Below are positions 60,728 to 64,000 of a stretch of DNA of 64,000 nt, one piece after another. The notes beneath the pieces were generated by a model. It searched no databases and was not told the origin of the DNA. It was given only the letters and a program-made list of their open reading frames with translations. Numbering within the stretch: position 1 is the first letter of the stretch; every line of letters begins with the position of its first letter. The translations under genes were made by a program, and so were the position numbers. The stretch is taken from NCBI GenBank assembly GCA_019054805.1, contig JAHQIY010000001.1, forward strand, positions 8,632,501 through 8,696,500, given 5' to 3'. The stretch comes from Brachionus manjavacas (Eukaryota; Rotifera; Eurotatoria; Ploima; Brachionidae).

Positions 60728-61036
60728 CAGTATGTCACAAAAAGTTAGAATCAAGTTGAAAAAAATAAAAATATTGTTTTTTTGCAATTAAAAAAATCGT
60801 TAACTATGAATTTTTTTCAAATAATAGCTTTTTTAAAGTAAGACTACCTAAAAATCTGACAAAAAAGAGAAAAAATGGGTAAAAACAAACTAATTGATCT
60901 AAAAAGATGTCAAATTGCATGTTTTTTGAAAAATCAGACAAAGACTGAAAGAGAAATAGCCGAGTTAACGAAATAATGGGCAAAAAAACAATCAAATAGA
61001 AAAAAAAGTTTGATTCTAACTTATTGTGACATACTG
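60728..61036 (+). mobile_element. Tc1-like deletion derivative
   Basis: 27-bp TIRs: CAGTATGTCACAAAAAGTTA (60728) and, reverse-complemented, CAGTATGTCACAATAAGTTA (61036), both followed by GAATCAA, one mismatch in total. Left flank TA fits Tc1/mariner target use; the right flank is GA. The 309-bp element keeps only the start of a transposase. Confidence 0.8.
60875..60976 (+). pseudogene. Tc1-like transposase N-terminus (33 aa)
   Basis: Begins MGKNKLIDLKRCQIACFLKN and goes on QTKTEREIAELTK before the stop, directly followed by the right TIR. It resembles the first helix-turn-helix of Tc1 transposases, which start MGK.KELS and end in an ISK.L-like helix. The DDE catalytic region is absent. Confidence 0.6.
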
Positions 61037-61136
61037 GACAGAAATATTCATTAAATCATTTAATCAACACTTATGAAAAAAAATTTTTAAAATCAATTTT
61101 TAATAAGAATTTTTCAAAATAATAAATAAAATAAAT

Positions 61137-61215
61137 CAATAAGCTACCATAGATGTCTTCCTAGTAAGACGTCTCCGCAAGCATGCTTGCCGTAGCTTAT
61201 TTTTTATTATTATTA
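61137..61215 (+). repeat. Multi-hairpin retroelement-like 3' end with (TTA)n tail
   Basis: Outer stem AATAAGCTAC / GTAGCTTATT encloses GATGTCTT-CCTAGT-AAGACGTC and the palindrome GCAAGCATGCTTGC, then ATTATTATTATTA. A shortened relative, AGCTACCATAGA...GCTGTGGCCTA then TTATTATTATT, lies at 62031-62060. Confidence 0.6.
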
Positions 61216-61324
61216 TTAATAATTTAAATATTCAATACTAATTTCTTTTTCTTTTATTTTTATTATTCTGGCAGCGGAGCAACAGGTAAAACCTTGTTGT
61301 TTTTATTTGACACATTTATTAAGA

Positions 61325-61741
61325 TCCATTTTGATTTTAAAAGATCGTAAACAGATTCAAAATGATCTCTTAAAACTAATGCTTGAAAAAAAAATGACAT
61401 CATCGACTAACTCTTTATGTAAAACTTCGCCCAATGATTTGAAAAATCATCCATATTTCTTCAATGTGCCCAACAAACAATACGACTCTTCAAATTACTG
61501 GAAACCGATTTAAACCCATTTGTTATTGCCATAGGATCATTAGCCAACGGTGTATCTATATAAAAGTCAAAATCGAATAATTTGTTTGAAATAATTTTGA
61601 TAGAACTAAACAAAATCTTAATAAATCTCAGTTCTTGAGAGTAATATTTCAAAAGGATGAAAGGCTTTGGTCTTGTCAGTTGTGCCACAGAGAAGTACTG
61701 GCAAATTAATTCAATTGAGTTTGTAAGTAGAGTCTGCTATG
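61325..61741 (-). pseudogene. MULE-type transposase core relic
   Basis: Minus-strand pieces in several frames: ADSTYKLN and LPVLLCGTTDKTKAFHPF (about 61740-61650), then the PMAITNGFKSVSSNLKSRIV block and CWAH (about 61530-61462), then VDDVIFFQ-like and DHFESVYDLLKSKW-like text (about 61410-61340). The order matches the catalytic core of animal MULE transposases, where AITNGF and CW.H are strongly conserved. At least three frameshifts or stops. Might share an origin with the SWIM relic at 32.3 kb. Confidence 0.65.
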
Positions 61742-61899
61742 GCATGAGTTGATTTTTTTGTTAGAGAAATAAGCCTCTTTGTAATCATAATATCTGAAAG
61801 TTGACATCATCTGGATTAATCACGAATTTTGAAACCACGAATATATCATCATGTTCTTCGGGGATAATACTGGCATTTTCGGTCCATTACTTTAATATA

Positions 61900-62115
61900 G
61901 TGCTACATGTCACATGTAATCTCTTATTAAAATGTTTTTTAAGCTTTCTTTTCATTTTATTTTAGCTTACTTTATTTTTATTTTTTATTTTGATTGACTA
62001 TTTTTTTAAGCAGACGGTAAAACAGCTACCATAGACTTGCTGTGGCCTATTATTATTATTGTTATTTTATAATTTTATTCTGAAGGAGCCCTAGCTCAGT
62101 ACAGAAAAAAATAGA
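61900..62115 (+). mobile_element. LINE family A 3' UTR and end, copy 5, with nested (TTA)n element
   Basis: CACATGTAATCTCTTATTA and CATTTTATTTTAGCTTACTT parallel the 3' UTR at 876-935. It ends with CTGAAGGAGC-CCTA-GCTCAGTACAG (62080-62104). The segment 62010-62060 is an insertion relative to copy 1 and matches the element at 61137. Confidence 0.6.
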
Positions 62116-62524
62116 ATTTTTCTTTTTAATTACGTACCGATTGATTTTAAATTAATTTGTCAAAAAATTTTTTTCTTAGATGTTATTTATTATTTAAAAT
62201 GGTCCTTTCGCCATTGTAATTTAATATTAGTTTAAATAAAAGGCATTAGAAAGTTAACACAATTTGAAGAGAAAAGAAAAAAAACTTTTGAAATCATGGA
62301 TCAAAAGCTTACTTTAACTAGTTTACTTTATATTCTAATTCTTATCTGCTATAAATCGGGTAGAAAAATGATGTCAAAGAGTTTATAGAATTAATTTTTT
62401 TTAAGTAGTTCAAAACCGTATGTTCTTGTTCGATATTGCAGCTTCATAAACCGAAACACAGCTTTTGTGCATACAAACAAAATCTCGACCATGGTAAAGC
62501 ATTCTTAACTTACATCGTATGCTC
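62116..62524. other. Gene-free stretch with the dispersed repeat at 62410-62465
   Basis: GTTCGATATTGCAGCTTCAT followed by AAACCGAAACACA is the inverse of 50905-50950. Nothing else seen. Confidence 0.4.
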
Positions 62525-62790
62525 TAAGGATATGTTTTAAGCATTGAGTCCTTATTAAAATCAAGTTTTTTAAGTTCAATGCGACATCAATGCTTGAGAT
62601 TTTAGAGAAAAATAAAAATAATAATTTTTTTAATTTTAAAATTTAATCGAGCGCTATTGATTGAATTCAAAAAAATCAGAAAAACGATTATTCATTTTTT
62701 AATTTTTAGAAAGAATCTCAAGTTTTAATGCCGCATTGAACTTAAAAAACTTGATTTTAATAAGGACTTAAGACTTAAAACACATCTTTA
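62525..62790. mobile_element. 266-bp foldback/MITE with 77-bp arms
   Basis: Left arm from TAAGGATATGTTTTAAGC through CCTTATTAAAATCAAGTTTT to CTTGAGATT (62525-62601). The right arm 62714-62790 is its inverse with few mismatches. No coding capacity. Confidence 0.8.
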
Positions 62791-63788
62791 GATAATTAAA
62801 TTTTTTAAAATATAACGGTTTTCAAACAGAGTTTCTATAGACTTGTAAAAGTTAAAAACTAAAAAATCCTGATTATCAGAGTTTTTTAATCACAGCAGCT
62901 TTTAAATTACTTTTTTAAGATACCAATTATTTTTAAATACTAATCTAGGCTTAATAAAAATTATTAAAAAGTAAATCTCAAAATTATTACTTAAATATTA
63001 ATTGCTTATCTGAACACTCAAAAAATCCTTGGTAAAGTAATTAAAATACTTTACCAAACCTTTTAATTCGATTATTCCTAAAAATCACTTCTTTTTCCCG
63101 TTTTTTTTAAATTTTGTCGCCAACTTATCGATTTTCAGAAGCAGAATTTATTTATGTTCTTAAGATGGATAAATTTGTTTTTCAAACGATTATAAAATCG
63201 ATTTATTTTGATCTGATTTTGAAATCGAATGAAAAATTTTGGTCGATTTTTATCAATCGATTTCAATCGTTTGCCAAATACTAATTTGTCTTCTTTAAAT
63301 TAAGAAAAAAAATTTTTTAACAAATTTAAATAATAAGCAAATTCAGTTTTTTTTATTTTCTAATGCATACCTGATTTGATAGTTAAAATAAAGGGTAATT
63401 AAAAAAAATCAGCATTTGAGGCAAAAAGGTGAAATAGATTATTTTTATAGACAAAGTTTTAGATCAAAGCCACAAAAGAAACAATGTTTAATCGATGTAG
63501 ATTGATAGATAAATCATTAATGAGTTAAAAACCATTTAATTTAAATTCGAAGATGAAAAATAATTTTTTACATCAAAAGTTATTTATAAATATTTTTTAT
63601 TTTTTCAATTAGATTTTAGGGCAAGAAAAAGCAAAAAATCTAAAAAATAGATTTTTTCAGTTTAAATTTTTTAAAATTTCAATTCAAAATTTATCTGTAC
63701 ATTTGAATTAAGACGAACATCAATTCCATTTTAAAAATACTTTAGCTTTTGATTCTTTAAGCTAGTTGTTTATTTAAAAATTACTTAA
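62791..63788. other. Gene-free AT-rich stretch
   Basis: No supported feature. Confidence 0.4.
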
Positions 63789-63830
63789 TACAGTAAAGGA
63801 CGGTTATAACGAAGTCACTGGGGGAATCAA
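63789..63830 (+). mobile_element. Pogo/Tigger-like terminal repeat, element runs past or near window end
   Basis: TA then CAGTAAAGGACGGTTATAAC and GAAGTCACTGGGGG. The TATAACGAA...TGGGGG layout behind TA-CAGT is typical of pogo/Tigger-type ends. No second TIR is visible before base 64000. Confidence 0.45.
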
Positions 63831-64000
63831 TGAACTAATGATGATAAATATGAGGACTAATTTATTTTTAAACTTTAAAATAATCGGAGATTATTTTTAA
63901 TTTTACCATTAAACCCAAGATTTCATTCTCAATTGAACCTAAACTATCAATTGATGACTCAAATTTTGTTTTTGATTTTGAAAGATGCTTCCTTTTTTGA

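Noticed and set aside
60456-60791. Plus-strand 111-aa ORF
   Set aside because: Antisense to the LINE RT tail and running into the Tc1-like end.
61307-61513. Plus-strand 68-aa ORF
   Set aside because: Antisense to the MULE transposase relic.
1-64000. CRISPR arrays, operons, bacterial promoters, rRNA genes
   Set aside because: Spliced animal genes and transposons throughout; no spaced identical repeats, polycistronic layout or rRNA sequence seen.

Overview
The window is very AT-rich eukaryotic DNA (by eye about three quarters A+T). It has spliced animal genes with short GT-AG introns, many decayed transposons, and long gene-poor stretches. The gene set (two opsins, a calpain-15/SOL-type protease, a FAM124-like protein) points to a metazoan. 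The base composition, compact introns and mobile-element mix would fit a monogonont rotifer such as Brachionus, but that is an inference; no species-specific marker was seen.

Layout. 1-4 kb is a retrotransposon graveyard: a LINE 3' half abutting an inverted endonuclease relic that carries a 55-bp triplication, then an integrase relic and a foldback structure. 5.3-7.1 kb (-) is a single-exon FAM124-family gene. 9-17.5 kb is a second transposon-rich zone with a 5'-inverted LINE, a Merlin-type DNA transposon and a hAT transposase relic. 18.5-23 kb (-) is a two-exon calpain-15-like gene whose catalytic Cys, His and Asn are all present, the Asn directly after the intron. 24.2-30.3 kb (-) is a three-exon (5' incomplete) gene joining a circularly permuted ATP-grasp ligase to a TauD/TfdA 2-oxoglutarate/Fe(II) oxygenase. 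This architecture looks bacterial and biosynthetic, and is the most unusual gene here. A decayed partial duplicate of its 5' region lies at 37.0-38.0 kb. 38.2-39.4 kb and 54.1-56.3 kb (both -) are two paralogous opsins that share two intron positions. Both keep the retinal-binding Lys but lack the NP of NPxxY. 60-62.1 kb is a nested mobile-element cluster (LINE, Tc1-like derivative, MULE transposase relic, LINE 3' end).

The genes do not form a pathway. All confident host genes are on the minus strand and separated by kilobases. The intergenic and intronic DNA holds at least eight foldback/MITE-like inverted-repeat elements and a recurring LINE 3'-terminal hairpin followed by a simple-repeat or A-rich tail. 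Splice joins given for the calpain, the opsins and the internal exons of the ATP-grasp/TauD gene were worked out by hand from GT/AG sites and reading phase. Each complete model has a total length divisible by three.
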